Positions 52,369 to 60,872 of a stretch of DNA of 64,000 bases are shown piece after piece. The DNA lies in NCBI GenBank assembly GCA_015066345.1, contig SVOQ01000005.1, forward strand, positions 45,304 to 109,303, read 5' to 3'. The stretch's first letter is position 1. Every line of letters starts with the position of its first letter. A model generated the notes under the pieces. It made no database searches and was not told the origin of the DNA. It worked only from the letters and a program-made list of their open reading frames with translations. The stretch comes from Oscillospiraceae bacterium. GTDB lineage: Bacteria; Bacillota; Clostridia; Oscillospirales; Acutalibacteraceae. The translations under genes and the position numbers were made by a program.

Positions 52369-53598
52369 ATGGATTTAATCGTAATAGGCGGCGGTGCCGC
52401 AGGTCTTATGGCAGCAGGAACTGCCGCAAAAAGGGGCTTGAAAGTTACACTTATTGAGCGTAACGATAAATTAGCCCGTAAGGTTGCAATAACAGGAAAG
52501 GGCAGATGTAATGTTACTAATTCCTGTCCGCTTTTAAATGACCTTATTGCCAATGTACCCGTAAACGGACGATTTCTTTACGGTGCGTTTTCAAGGTTTA
52601 CAACTGATGATACCATCGACTTCTTTGAAGAAATGGGCGTTCCGCTGAAGATTGAAAGAGGAAACCGTGTTTTTCCCGTTTCGGACCGAGCTCTTGATAT
52701 AGTTGATGCACTTAATAAATTCATTACCGTAAACGGTGTCAAAAGAAAACAGGGTAGAGTTGTAGAGCTTATTACGGAAAATGGTGCGGTTAAAGGTTGC
52801 AGAACTGATGACGGAAGAGAATTTTTTGCGGAAAATGTGCTTATTGCAACGGGTGGTATTTCTTATCCTGCAACGGGCTCAACGGGTGACGGTTACACTC
52901 TCGCAAAACAAGTGGGTCATACAATAACCGACCTTAAACCATCCCTTGTACCCCTTGAATGTCACGAGGGTTGGTGTACCGATGCTCAGGGTCTCTCACT
53001 TCGTAATGTAGAGATAAGAGTTGAGGATAATAAAACCTATAAAGAGGTTTATAAGGATTTTGGTGAAATGCTTTTCACACATTACGGTGTGTCAGGTCCT
53101 ATGATTTTATCCGCATCATCCCATATGCGTAATATGGAGCGTGGCAGGTACACAATACATATCGACTTTAAACCCGCTTTAACATACGAGCAACTTGATA
53201 AGCGTATTCAACGTGATTTGTTGGAGTGTTCAAACAAGAATCTTTATAACACACTCGCTCTTATGTTACCCCGTAAAATGATACCAATTGTGGTTAAACT
53301 TTCGGGCTTGAACGGTAATATTAAATCCAATCAGGTTACAAAGGAAATGCGTGGGGCTTTAGTTGAACTTCTTAAGGATATAAGGTTAACCGTTACTGAT
53401 TTCAGACCAATTGACGAGGCTATAATTACTTCGGGCGGTGTCAGTGTTTCGGAAATTGACCCTAAAACTATGAAGAGTAAACTTGTTGACGGTCTTTATT
53501 TCGCAGGTGAGGTTATTGACGTTGACGCATACACGGGCGGATTTAATTTGCAGATTGCCTTTTCAACAGGGCATCTTGCAGGAAACTCAGTTTCCTAA
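52369..53598 (+). CDS. HI0933-family FAD-dependent oxidoreductase (BaiN/YhiN type)
   Basis: Seen: 409 residues with the FAD motif MDLIVIGGGAAGLMAAGTAA, KVAITGKGRCNVTN, LIATGGISYPATGSTGDGY, FTHYGVSGPMIL and the C-terminal GLYFAGEVIDVDAYTGGFNLQIAFSTG. Known: HI0933-like flavoproteins occur in many bacteria with largely unproved functions; one member (BaiN) acts on bile acids. In Clostridia it is often upstream of cmk and ispH, as here. Confidence 0.92.
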   Translation: MDLIVIGGGAAGLMAAGTAAKRGLKVTLIERNDKLARKVAITGKGRCNVTNSCPLLNDLIANVPVNGRFLYGAFSRFTTDDTIDFFEEMGVPLKIERGNRVFPVSDRALDIVDALNKFITVNGVKRKQGRVVELITENGAVKGCRTDDGREFFAENVLIATGGISYPATGSTGDGYTLAKQVGHTITDLKPSLVPLECHEGWCTDAQGLSLRNVEIRVEDNKTYKEVYKDFGEMLFTHYGVSGPMILSASSHMRNMERGRYTIHIDFKPALTYEQLDKRIQRDLLECSNKNLYNTLALMLPRKMIPIVVKLSGLNGNIKSNQVTKEMRGALVELLKDIRLTVTDFRPIDEAIITSGGVSVSEIDPKTMKSKLVDGLYFAGEVIDVDAYTGGFNLQIAFSTGHLAGNSVS

Positions 53599-53602
53599 AG
53601 GA

Positions 53603-53775
53603 AATGCAGAATGCAAAATTCAAAATGCAAAATTTCGGGGCAAAGCCGATTATAGATAAGGTTTTAATATAGCGAAGCCTATCATCCCTGTGCGTAAGCA
53701 TAGGGAGGGGGACCATCGTTTGCGATGGTGGTGGGTAGTTCTCTTACCGTTTTTATTCAGTTGGTTAGAGTGCAT
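53603..53775 (+). repeat. Mosaic intergenic repeat, copy 6
   Basis: AAATGCAAAATT-type short repeats are followed by TTTCGGGGCAAAGCCGATTAT and GCGAAGCCTATCAT. The hairpin CCCTGTGC-GTAA-GCATAGGG (53686-53705) precedes ACCATCG-TTTG-CGATGGT (53712-53729), GGTGGTGGGTAGTTC (from 53727) and AGTTGGTTAGAG. It fills the gap before cmk. Confidence 0.8.
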
Positions 53776-53820
53776 AATACAGTTCGCTTTGTGAAATAGA
53801 ATATAAAGGAGAATAAGTTT

Positions 53821-54486
53821 ATGGCAATTAATATCGCAATCGACGGTCCTGCAGGTGCAGGTAAAAGTACAATAGCAAAAAAAGTATCTAAAGAATTAGG
53901 CTTTATTTACGTTGATACAGGTGCTCTTTACAGAACAGTGGGTCTTAATGTTTTAAGACAGGGCAAAAATACAAAATCCGAAGAAGAAGTAGTACCTACC
54001 CTTGAAGGCGTTAATGTTTCACTTCGTTTTATTGATGGTGAGCAGAGGGTTTTCCTCGGTGATGAAGATGTTTCTGAAGCCATAAGACAAAACGAGGTTT
54101 CTATGGCGGCATCCAATGTTTCCGCAATTCCTAAGGTTCGCGAATTCCTTTTCTCATTACAGAGAAATATTGCAGCAGAAAATAACTGCATTATGGACGG
54201 TCGTGATATCGGTACGGTTGTTCTTCCCGATGCTCAGATTAAAATTTACCTTACCGCTTCCGCCGAAGCAAGAGCCGAAAGAAGATATAAAGAACTTATC
54301 GAAAAAGGTCAGACTGTGGTTTTTGATGAGATTCTTAAAGATATCGAACTCAGAGATTATCAGGATACTCATCGTGAAATTGCACCTCTCAAAAAAGCGG
54401 ATGATGCAATTCTTGTTGATACAACAAACCTTGACCTTGAGGGCTCAATTGAATATATGCTCAAGGTTATAAAGGAGCGACTTTAA
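53821..54486 (+). CDS. cmk: (d)CMP kinase
   Basis: Seen: 221 residues with the P-loop DGPAGAGKST (residues 8-17), YVDTGALYRT, MDGRDIGTVV and a LID region RAERRYKEL, then DYQDTHREIAPLKKADDAILVDTTNL. Known: it phosphorylates CMP and dCMP with ATP for nucleotide recycling. Its stop overlaps the ispH-rpsA start (TAATG), a conserved Clostridia arrangement. Confidence 0.97.
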   Translation: MAINIAIDGPAGAGKSTIAKKVSKELGFIYVDTGALYRTVGLNVLRQGKNTKSEEEVVPTLEGVNVSLRFIDGEQRVFLGDEDVSEAIRQNEVSMAASNVSAIPKVREFLFSLQRNIAAENNCIMDGRDIGTVVLPDAQIKIYLTASAEARAERRYKELIEKGQTVVFDEILKDIELRDYQDTHREIAPLKKADDAILVDTTNLDLEGSIEYMLKVIKERL

Positions 54487-56507
54487 TGGCTGAAATCACA
54501 CTTGCTCAAAAGGCAGGGTTTTGCTTCGGTGTTGACCGAGCAATAAAATTAATTGAAAAACTTGCATCAGAAGGTCGCAAGGTTGCGACCCTCGGTCCTA
54601 TTATTCATAACGGACAAGTTATTGAGGATTTGGCTAAAAGGGGAGTTAAAGTAGTTGAATCTCCCTCCGAGGTTGAGCCGGATGCAATTCTTGTTTTACG
54701 TACACACGGAGTTACTCAGGAAGTGCTTAAAGAGGTAGAGGAAAGCGGTTGTGAATTTATTGATGCCGCTTGTCCCTTTGTTAAGAAAATTCATAAAATT
54801 GTTCTTGATAATTCATCCGAAGATGTTGTTACTTTAATTGCCGGTGACGAAAATCACCCCGAGGTTAAAGGCATAAAAAGTTGTGCAAAAGGCGAGTCGT
54901 ACGTTATTGGTAATGCAGAAAAAATCGACGAGCTTCTTTCGGAATATCCTTCTTTTTCAGAAAAACCACTTATTTTTGTTTCTCAGACCACTTTTAGCAT
55001 AAAAGAATGGCAAAAAAGTGTAAAAAAAATAAATTTACTATGTACAAATGCGAAAATATTTGATACAATATGCAGTGCGACCGAAGAAAGACAGAACGAG
55101 GCCGCCGAGTTATCACGCAAAAGCGATGCTATGGTTATAGTTGGTGGCAGACATAGCTCCAACACCCGTAAATTGCTTGGTGTGTGCGAGGTTAATTGTC
55201 CTGCATTTCTTGTTGAAACTGCTTCAGAGCTTTATGGTATTCCTCTGAGGGAGTACAACTCAATCGGTCTTACTGCGGGTGCATCTACTCCCGCCGGTAT
55301 TATAAAGGAGGTACTTGAAACCATGTCCGAAATTGTAAACGAAAACAAAATGATTGAGGAGGAGAAAGTGCTGGACTCTGCAGCAGCTACTGATGAATTT
55401 GACTTTGCAGCAGCTTTAGAGGAATCACTCAACAGTATGAACAGCGACCAGAAGGTTGTTGGTACAGTATTGAGTGTATCTCCCACAGAGATACAGGTTG
55501 ATATCGGCAGGAAGCAGACCGGCTATGTTCCCTATGGCGAATATAGCAATGACCCGAACGCAGATCCCAAAGCTGAACTTAAAGTCGGCGACACACTTAA
55601 TCTCATCATCATGAAAACCAACGACCAGGAAGGCGTTACAATGCTTTCCAAAAAGCGTTACGACGCTATTGCTGCTTGGGACGAAATCGTTAAAGCAGAA
55701 GGTACAGACACAATTCTTGAAGGTGTTGTTACCGAAATCGTTCGTGGCGGTGTTATTGTAGTTTCTAAGAATGCTCGTCTTTTCGTTCCTGCATCTCTTG
55801 CAACTATGAGCCGTAACGACAAACTTGAAGACCTTCTCAAAACAACTGTTAAATTCAAAGTTATTGAAGTTAACAAACAGAGAAGAAGAGCTGTAGGCTC
55901 TATCCGTGCCGTTCTTAAAGAAGAAAGAAAAGCCAACGAAGAAAAATTCTGGGCTGAAGTTCAGGAAGGCGAAGTTCGTAAGGGTGTTGTTAAATCTATT
56001 ATGAAATTCGGTGCTTTCGTTGATATCGGCGGCGTAGACGGTATGATTCACGTTTCTGAACTTTCATGGAACAGAATCAAAGACCCCTCAGAGGTTGTTA
56101 GCGTAGGCGACGAAGTTGAGGTTACAATCAAATCTCTCAACCCCGAAAAGAAACAGATTGCTCTCGGCTACAAGAAACTTGAGGACAATCCTTGGGAAAT
56201 CTTCAAGAGAACATATGCCGTTGATTCAGAAGTTGAAGTTGAAATTGCAAACTTCACAGATTTCGGTGCATTTGCTCACATTATGCCCGGTATTGACGGT
56301 CTTATCCACATTTCTCAGATTGCTAACAAGCACGTTTCCAAACCTGCAGATGTTCTTAAAATCGGCGAAAAGGTAAACGTTAAGATTACTGATATCGACG
56401 ACGAAAGAAAGAGAGTAAGCCTCTCAATCCGTGCACTTCTTCCTGAAGAAGTTGTTGAGGAAGCAGCTGAAGAAGTAGCTGAAGTTGCAGAAGAAGCAGC
56501 TGAATAA
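54486..56507 (+). CDS. ispH: IspH fused to ribosomal protein S1 (bifunctional)
   Basis: Seen: 673 residues. The N-terminal IspH domain (about 1-285) has the three iron-sulfur cysteines C13 (AGFCFGVDRA), C96 (DAACPFV) and C196 (DTICSATEERQ). An acidic linker and four S1 RNA-binding repeats (about 318-645) follow, then an acidic EEVAE-rich tail. Known: IspH makes isopentenyl and dimethylallyl diphosphate in the MEP pathway; S1 helps mRNA bind the ribosome. The fusion is a known Clostridia trait. No frameshift was seen between the parts. Confidence 0.96.
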   Translation: MAEITLAQKAGFCFGVDRAIKLIEKLASEGRKVATLGPIIHNGQVIEDLAKRGVKVVESPSEVEPDAILVLRTHGVTQEVLKEVEESGCEFIDAACPFVKKIHKIVLDNSSEDVVTLIAGDENHPEVKGIKSCAKGESYVIGNAEKIDELLSEYPSFSEKPLIFVSQTTFSIKEWQKSVKKINLLCTNAKIFDTICSATEERQNEAAELSRKSDAMVIVGGRHSSNTRKLLGVCEVNCPAFLVETASELYGIPLREYNSIGLTAGASTPAGIIKEVLETMSEIVNENKMIEEEKVLDSAAATDEFDFAAALEESLNSMNSDQKVVGTVLSVSPTEIQVDIGRKQTGYVPYGEYSNDPNADPKAELKVGDTLNLIIMKTNDQEGVTMLSKKRYDAIAAWDEIVKAEGTDTILEGVVTEIVRGGVIVVSKNARLFVPASLATMSRNDKLEDLLKTTVKFKVIEVNKQRRRAVGSIRAVLKEERKANEEKFWAEVQEGEVRKGVVKSIMKFGAFVDIGGVDGMIHVSELSWNRIKDPSEVVSVGDEVEVTIKSLNPEKKQIALGYKKLEDNPWEIFKRTYAVDSEVEVEIANFTDFGAFAHIMPGIDGLIHISQIANKHVSKPADVLKIGEKVNVKITDIDDERKRVSLSIRALLPEEVVEEAAEEVAEVAEEAAE

Positions 56508-56550
56508 TTCTTTTAAGAATTAATACGGTTTATCCGTTATACACAAATAT

Positions 56551-56583
56551 AACCGTAGAAGGATTCGTCTTTCTACGGTTTTT
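56551..56583 (+). terminator. Terminator after ispH-rpsA
   Basis: AACCGTAGAA (56551-56560) and TTCTACGGTT (56571-56580) form the stem, followed by TTT. Confidence 0.85.
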
Positions 56584-56609
56584 ATTCTGATGATAGGTGG
56601 TGATTAAGT

Positions 56610-57290
56610 TTGTACTGCGAAAAATGTCATAAGCAAAGTCCTGAAAATTTCATAAATTGTGCCTATTGCGGTGCCAGACTTGATTCACCGAAGAAGAAAG
56701 CACCCTCAAAATTTGTAAAAAAAGAAAGTTTTAAATTCAGGTTTTCTTTGAAGAGTGTAATTATTTCTTTAGTTTGCTTTGCAGTAGTCTTAGTAATTGC
56801 CGCCCTTCTTACATCAACTTTTACCGCGTCAAAACCCGAAAGAATTATTAAGAATTTTGTGAAAGCTACACAGACTGAAAATGCGGATATGTATTATGCT
56901 CTGTTTGATGATAATATAAAAGAGTACAAATTAAATAACCGCTACTTTGCAGAGGATGAAACATATAAACAGATGGTTCTTCCGATGACTACAAGTCATG
57001 AGTTTTACAAGCAGAAATGTGGCGAAGATTATAAATTGACTTATAGTGTGGTTTCAAGTAAAAGCCTTGACGAAAATGAAATTGAAGTGTTTAAGGATGT
57101 ACTTGAAAACAACTTTTCGTATATTGAGTTTCCCTCGCGGGTTGATATAATCAGTGTTGATATTGTAGCTAAAGGCGAAAAGGGGACATATACCAGTCGT
57201 TATAATGATTTTTGGTGTATGAAAATCAAAGGAACATGGTATAAGGTCGATAAAACCGTTTATACTGAATATGAGAATATAGAAAATTAA
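56610..57290 (+). CDS. Membrane protein with N-terminal zinc ribbon
   Basis: Seen: 226 residues from a TTG start after AGGTGGTG. A zinc ribbon (CEKC...CAYCG, residues 3-20) and a basic linker precede a single membrane helix (about 48-70). An NTF2-like extracytoplasmic domain then runs to the end (KPERIIKNFVKATQTENADMYYALF...GTWYKVDKTVY). Known: this zinc-ribbon/anchor/NTF2-like layout is common in Firmicutes, with unknown function. It has its own terminators on both sides. Confidence 0.78.
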   Translation: MYCEKCHKQSPENFINCAYCGARLDSPKKKAPSKFVKKESFKFRFSLKSVIISLVCFAVVLVIAALLTSTFTASKPERIIKNFVKATQTENADMYYALFDDNIKEYKLNNRYFAEDETYKQMVLPMTTSHEFYKQKCGEDYKLTYSVVSSKSLDENEIEVFKDVLENNFSYIEFPSRVDIISVDIVAKGEKGTYTSRYNDFWCMKIKGTWYKVDKTVYTEYENIEN

Positions 57291-57322
57291 CTCCTTGATT
57301 TTTGAAAATCGAGGAGTTTTTT
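57289..57322 (+). terminator. Terminator after the zinc-ribbon membrane gene
   Basis: AACTCCTTGATTTT (57289-57302) pairs with AAAATCGAGGAGTT (57305-57318), followed by T. Confidence 0.82.
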
Positions 57323-57384
57323 ATGTCGAAATTAGAAATATTTTGTATTTTCAACAAAAAATACACTGTATTGTCAAAAATTAT

Positions 57385-57413
57385 TTGACAAAATAACAAA
57401 AGTGTGGTATTCT
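57385..57413 (+). promoter_or_regulatory. Sigma-A promoter for the SigH-like gene
   Basis: A perfect TTGACA (57385-57390) and TATTCT (57408-57413) are 17 bases apart. Confidence 0.7.
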
Positions 57414-57449
57414 AAGGAAAATTGTACAGTAATAGTTTGAGGTGGTATA

Positions 57450-58010
57450 TTGAGTAAAAAATATTCTGAATATGCTCTTCTCACTAACGAAGAACTTGTA
57501 CAATTAACCCAGAAAGGCGACGAATACGCGTTTGATGTTCTGGCTCGTCGTTTTCTCAATACGCGTTATATTAATACAACCGCCGCATATCTTGATACCG
57601 ACGATTTTGTTCAGGAGGGTATGTTCGGTTTTTTAAACGCCGTAAGAACATACGACGCTAAAAAGGGTGTTCCTTTTGAAGCGTATGCGTTTGTGTGTAT
57701 GCGTAACAGTATCAATACTGCCGCTTACAATGCGTCCGATGATATTCCTATTGACGATACCGCCGAAGCTTTACAGGGGCTCGAAAGCACCGAGGACCCT
57801 CTGAAGCAAATTATCACAACCGAAAGACTCAACGAAGTTCTTAGTGCTTGTGAGGTTTCTCTTTCGGAGGTTGAAAAGACAGTTGTCTTTTTTAAAGCCG
57901 GTGGTATGTCCTACGCGGAAATCGGCGAAAAATTAGGTATGACTCCTAAGTCTGTTGACAATGCGGTTCAACGTGCCAGACGAAAATTAAAAGATGTATT
58001 TACCGAGTGA
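57450..58010 (+). CDS. Sigma-70 family factor, SigH-like
   Basis: Seen: 186 residues from TTG 57450 after GAGGTGG. Region 2 has LTNEELVQLTQKGDEYAFDVLARRF, DDFVQEGMFGFLNAVRTYD and FEAYAFVCMRNSI. Region 4 is LSEVEKTVVFFKAGGMSYAEIGEKLGMTPKSVDNAVQRARRKLKDVF. This is the SigH-type pattern (short 2-4 factor with SVDNALQR-like recognition helix). Known: SigH starts sporulation gene expression. Whether it is SigH itself or a paralogue is uncertain: it is not beside the rpmG/secE/nusG neighbours seen in Bacillus. Confidence 0.85.
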   Translation: MSKKYSEYALLTNEELVQLTQKGDEYAFDVLARRFLNTRYINTTAAYLDTDDFVQEGMFGFLNAVRTYDAKKGVPFEAYAFVCMRNSINTAAYNASDDIPIDDTAEALQGLESTEDPLKQIITTERLNEVLSACEVSLSEVEKTVVFFKAGGMSYAEIGEKLGMTPKSVDNAVQRARRKLKDVFTE

Positions 58011-58022
58011 TTCGGTTTTACA

Positions 58023-58028
58023 TATAAT
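58023..58028 (+). promoter_or_regulatory. Candidate -10 box for the tRNA-like leader
   Basis: A perfect TATAAT lies 4 bases before the 5' strand of the cloverleaf stem; the -35 (TTACCG near 58000) is weak. Confidence 0.4.
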
Positions 58029-58031
58029 TAT

Positions 58032-58121
58032 GTCCTCTTAGCTTAAAAGCAGAGCGTTGTTAGGTTGCGGAATTTATCCGAAACCTTCACCAAAGGTGGC
58101 GGTGCAATTCCGTTAGAGGGC
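58032..58121 (+). ncRNA. tRNA-like cloverleaf in the leader of a zinc-ribbon gene
   Basis: Seen: GTCCTCT (58032-58038) pairs with AGAGGGC (58115-58121) as a 7-bp acceptor-like stem. TA plus GCTT/GAGC (58041-58044, 58052-58055) forms a D-like arm. AGGTT-G-CGGA/TCCG-A-AACCT (58062-58086) is a long third arm with an ATTTA loop. CACC-AAA-GGTG (58088-58098) resembles a long variable arm, and GCGG-TGCAATT-CCGT (58099-58113) a T arm. The D loop lacks GG and the T loop has G at the second place, so no normal elbow can form, and no 7-base anticodon loop exists. It may be a decayed tRNA or a regulatory RNA. Confidence 0.45.
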
Positions 58122-58149
58122 AAGATCATTAACAAGCGAGGTAGCAAAA

Positions 58150-58431
58150 ATGTACGAAGACAAGACACTCATCTGTAAAGAGTGCGGCAACGAATTTATT
58201 TTCACAGCCGGCGAACAGGAATTTTACGCAGAAAAAGGCTTAGTAAACGAGCCTAAGAGCTGCAAGGCATGTCGTGATGCCCGTAAGCAGGCAATGAGAG
58301 GCGAGCGTGAGAAATTCACAGCAGTTTGTGCAGAGTGTGGCGGTGTTGCTGAAGTTCCCTTCAAACCCCGTGAGGATCGCCCTGTTTACTGCAGCGATTG
58401 CTTCAACAAGAAAAAAGAAGCAGAGGCTTAA
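58150..58431 (+). CDS. Small zinc-ribbon protein
   Basis: Seen: 93 residues with two zinc-ribbon units: LICKECGNEF...SCKACRDARKQ and AVCAECGGVAEVPFKPREDRPVYCSDCFNKKK (four CxxC pairs). Known: this family (probable zinc-binding domain, tandem CxxC) is widespread in Clostridia and Bacteroidetes with unknown function; the basic linkers suggest nucleic-acid binding. Its 5' leader carries the tRNA-like cloverleaf, so autogenous control by RNA binding is an attractive but untested idea. GCGAGG precedes the ATG. Confidence 0.88.
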   Translation: MYEDKTLICKECGNEFIFTAGEQEFYAEKGLVNEPKSCKACRDARKQAMRGEREKFTAVCAECGGVAEVPFKPREDRPVYCSDCFNKKKEAEA

Positions 58432-58459
58432 TTACATAAAATATATGTATAAAGTTTCA

Positions 58460-58479
58460 CCCCGTCAATTATGACGGGG
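58460..58479. terminator. Terminator between convergent genes
   Basis: CCCCGTCA-ATTA-TGACGGGG is followed by a T-rich tail on the plus strand. It overlaps the end of the PBP gene. Confidence 0.82.
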
Positions 58480-60067
58480 CTTTGCTTTTTATATAAATGT
58501 TTTCGCTTATTTCTTTAAATACGGGTCCACAGTCCGAGCCACCTGCAAAACCGTCTTCTTTGATTACACATACTGTGTATTTTGGGTTTTCAGCTGGGAA
58601 AAATCCCGTGAACCAACATATTTTAATTTCATTACCGTCTTTATCGTACTGTCCGCTTTGAGCAGTAGCGGTTTTGGTACAGGAATTAAAAAGAGAAGAA
58701 AATGCGATTTTACCCGTACCCTCGTTAGTTGTATTTAACATTGACTTTTTCAGAATTTTACAGGTGCTTTCTTTAAAAACGCGGTATTCGGATGTATTAT
58801 TATCGGGTGAAAAAGCACCGTTACTATTTACTGAACCCTTTATTAAATATGGTTCTTTGTAAATCCCGTCATTGGCAACTGTGTTTAAAAATACTGCAAC
58901 TTGTAAAGGTGTTGCGGTGAATTTACCCTGACCGAAAGCAAAGTTACCTGTGGCGGCATCACTATTCAGGTCGCTACTTTCGGGTAGAATCCCCGAATCG
59001 GTAAAATTGCCGTTTCCCAAATCTGTGCTTTTTCCGAAACCGGAAGCTTCTGCAGTGTTCAAAAGATTTTTGGCACCTGTTCTTGTGCCCAATTCTATAA
59101 AATACGGGTTGCAGGATTGAGCGATTGCCTGTGTCATATCTACTGTACCGTGTCCCTCTGTTTTATTACAGTTGAAAATATTATTGCTTTTTTCAATTTT
59201 TCCTGTACAAGTGTACGAGTGTAAGGAAATGTTATTTTCAATTGCTGATACGGCGGTAACTAATTTAAAAACAGAGCCAACAGGATATGCACAAAAAACT
59301 CGGTTCAGAAAAGGTGCATCTTCACTGTTTATATAGTCCTCAAGATTATTTCTGTCATAACAGGGGACGGATGCACAAGCGAGAATACCGCCCGTTTGAG
59401 AATCAAGCACAATTACGGCACCTTTTTTAATGTTGTTATTCTTTAGTGCGTTTTCGGCAAATTTTTGAATATCCTTGTCTATTGTTAAAACTATTCCATC
59501 CCCATCATAATAGGCGGTGTTTCTTATTTCAACATCTTCACCCATAAGGAGTCTGTTTTTAGCATCTGCAGAGTATGCAATACTAAGTGTGCCACCGCTT
59601 TTTGTAAGAGTGTCATTATAGTACTTTTCTATACCGTTTACACCATTATTTTCGTAGTCGGTATATCCGATAATATGCAAGGCACAGTTGTCCGGGTATC
59701 TTTTGAAAACGGGTAGACTTTTTATATAGTTGTTTTCGTTAAATTCCCGATTGTTTTTACTCTCAATTAATATAAGATTTCCGTTTTCAAGTTTTTCTAT
59801 TGTATTTTCGTCATACTTTCTTTCCTTTAATAAATTAATTGTGTAGGCAGATGGTTTTATAAGAAAAGTATAGGTGTATTCTGTGTTTACCAAAGGTTTG
59901 ATATTACGGTCGTAAATCATACCTCTCGATACATCGATTTCCTTTACTCTTAAACTTGATTGTAAAGATACGGTTTGCGGTGTGGAAGAAAGTTGAAAAA
60001 GTCTGCCACATAAAAATAAAAACAAGAAATTAAATGTCAGAATAAGAGATATGATTCGTTTTTTCAT
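58469..60067 (-). CDS. Class B penicillin-binding protein (SpoVD/FtsI-like transpeptidase)
   Basis: Seen: 532 residues with one N-terminal membrane anchor (about 5-24) and a pedestal with DVSRGMIYDRNIKPLV and VNGIEKYYNDTL. The transpeptidase domain has the SxxK motif S265-V-F-K268 and SxN motif S318-C-N320. The third box is K465-T-A467-T-A-Q instead of the usual KTGTAQ. Known: class B PBPs cross-link peptidoglycan during division or spore cortex formation. No PASTA domains were seen. It is convergent to the zinc-ribbon gene. Confidence 0.92.
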   Translation of the reverse strand: MKKRIISLILTFNFLFLFLCGRLFQLSSTPQTVSLQSSLRVKEIDVSRGMIYDRNIKPLVNTEYTYTFLIKPSAYTINLLKERKYDENTIEKLENGNLILIESKNNREFNENNYIKSLPVFKRYPDNCALHIIGYTDYENNGVNGIEKYYNDTLTKSGGTLSIAYSADAKNRLLMGEDVEIRNTAYYDGDGIVLTIDKDIQKFAENALKNNNIKKGAVIVLDSQTGGILACASVPCYDRNNLEDYINSEDAPFLNRVFCAYPVGSVFKLVTAVSAIENNISLHSYTCTGKIEKSNNIFNCNKTEGHGTVDMTQAIAQSCNPYFIELGTRTGAKNLLNTAEASGFGKSTDLGNGNFTDSGILPESSDLNSDAATGNFAFGQGKFTATPLQVAVFLNTVANDGIYKEPYLIKGSVNSNGAFSPDNNTSEYRVFKESTCKILKKSMLNTTNEGTGKIAFSSLFNSCTKTATAQSGQYDKDGNEIKICWFTGFFPAENPKYTVCVIKEDGFAGGSDCGPVFKEISENIYIKSKAPS

Positions 60068-60184
60068 ATGATTTACGACCTCCCTAAAAATATTGGGGTA
60101 ATTTTCATATATTATTTGACATTTTCATTATTAATATTATAAAATAAATAATATAATAAATTATTTGTTGAAGTTGGTGAGTTT

Positions 60185-60868
60185 TTGGACGAAAGATTTT
60201 CCCGTACCGTAAGGGTCATAGGTCAGGATAAAATGGATTTAATAAAGAATTCTTCGGTAATTGTCTTTGGCTTGGGCGGAGTCGGTTCTGCGGCAGCGGA
60301 AGCACTTGCGAGAGCGGGGGTAGGCACTATTGGTATAGTGGATAAGGACATAGTCGATATCACTAATATCAACAGGCAACTCATAGCAACCGATAAGACG
60401 GTGGGGCTAAAGAAAACTGATGCGGTTGAAGAACGGCTTCTGACTATAAATCCCGAAATTATAATCCACAAATATGACTTGTTTTATTTACCCGAAACTG
60501 CCGATAGTATCGATTTAAGTCAATATGATTTCATTTTGGATTGTATTGATAACGTTACTGCTAAAATCGAACTTACAGTAAGAGCGAAAAAAATGGGTGT
60601 TAATATAATCTCATCCATGGGAACGGGTAATAAACTTCACCCCGAAATGTTGGAAATTGCCGATATTTCTAAAACGAGCGTTTGTCCCTTGGCTCGTGTT
60701 ATGCGTAGGGAACTTAAAAAACGCGGTGTAAATAAATTACCCGTGATTTATTCAAAGGAAGAACCGGTGAAAACCGATTCATCCGTACCGGGCTCAGTTT
60801 CATTTACGCCACCTGTGGCGGGGTATTTTATGAGTTCTTTTGTTATAAACTCAATTATAAAGGAGTAA
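60185..60868 (+). CDS. tcdA: tRNA threonylcarbamoyladenosine dehydratase (TcdA/YgdL, ThiF-fold)
   Basis: Seen: 227 residues from TTG 60185, MDERFSRTVRVIGQDKMDLIKNSSVIVFGLGGVGSAAAEALARAG, with the ATP loop, DITNINRQ and DCIDNVTAK. It also has MGTGNKLHPEMLEIADISKTSVCPLARVMRRELKKRG and SVSFTPPVAGYFMSSFVI. Known: TcdA cyclises t6A at position 37 of ANN-decoding tRNAs. The ribosome site is weak (TTGGTGA). It is four bases upstream of yhaM, the same operon. Confidence 0.93.
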   Translation: MDERFSRTVRVIGQDKMDLIKNSSVIVFGLGGVGSAAAEALARAGVGTIGIVDKDIVDITNINRQLIATDKTVGLKKTDAVEERLLTINPEIIIHKYDLFYLPETADSIDLSQYDFILDCIDNVTAKIELTVRAKKMGVNIISSMGTGNKLHPEMLEIADISKTSVCPLARVMRRELKKRGVNKLPVIYSKEEPVKTDSSVPGSVSFTPPVAGYFMSSFVINSIIKE

Positions 60869-60872
60869 ATTT

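Noticed and set aside
55425..56051. Long minus-strand open frame under the ribosomal S1 domains
   Set aside because: An antisense shadow of the conserved S1 repeats; its Phe/Asn-rich translation has no domain.
54486..56507. IspH-S1 fusion as a sequencing artefact or novelty
   Set aside because: The frame is continuous, and this fusion is a known feature of Clostridia.
58099..58113. GGTGCAATTCC-like string resembling the core of cobalamin or FMN riboswitches
   Set aside because: The other conserved blocks of those riboswitches are absent, and the string is explained by a T-arm-like hairpin in the cloverleaf.
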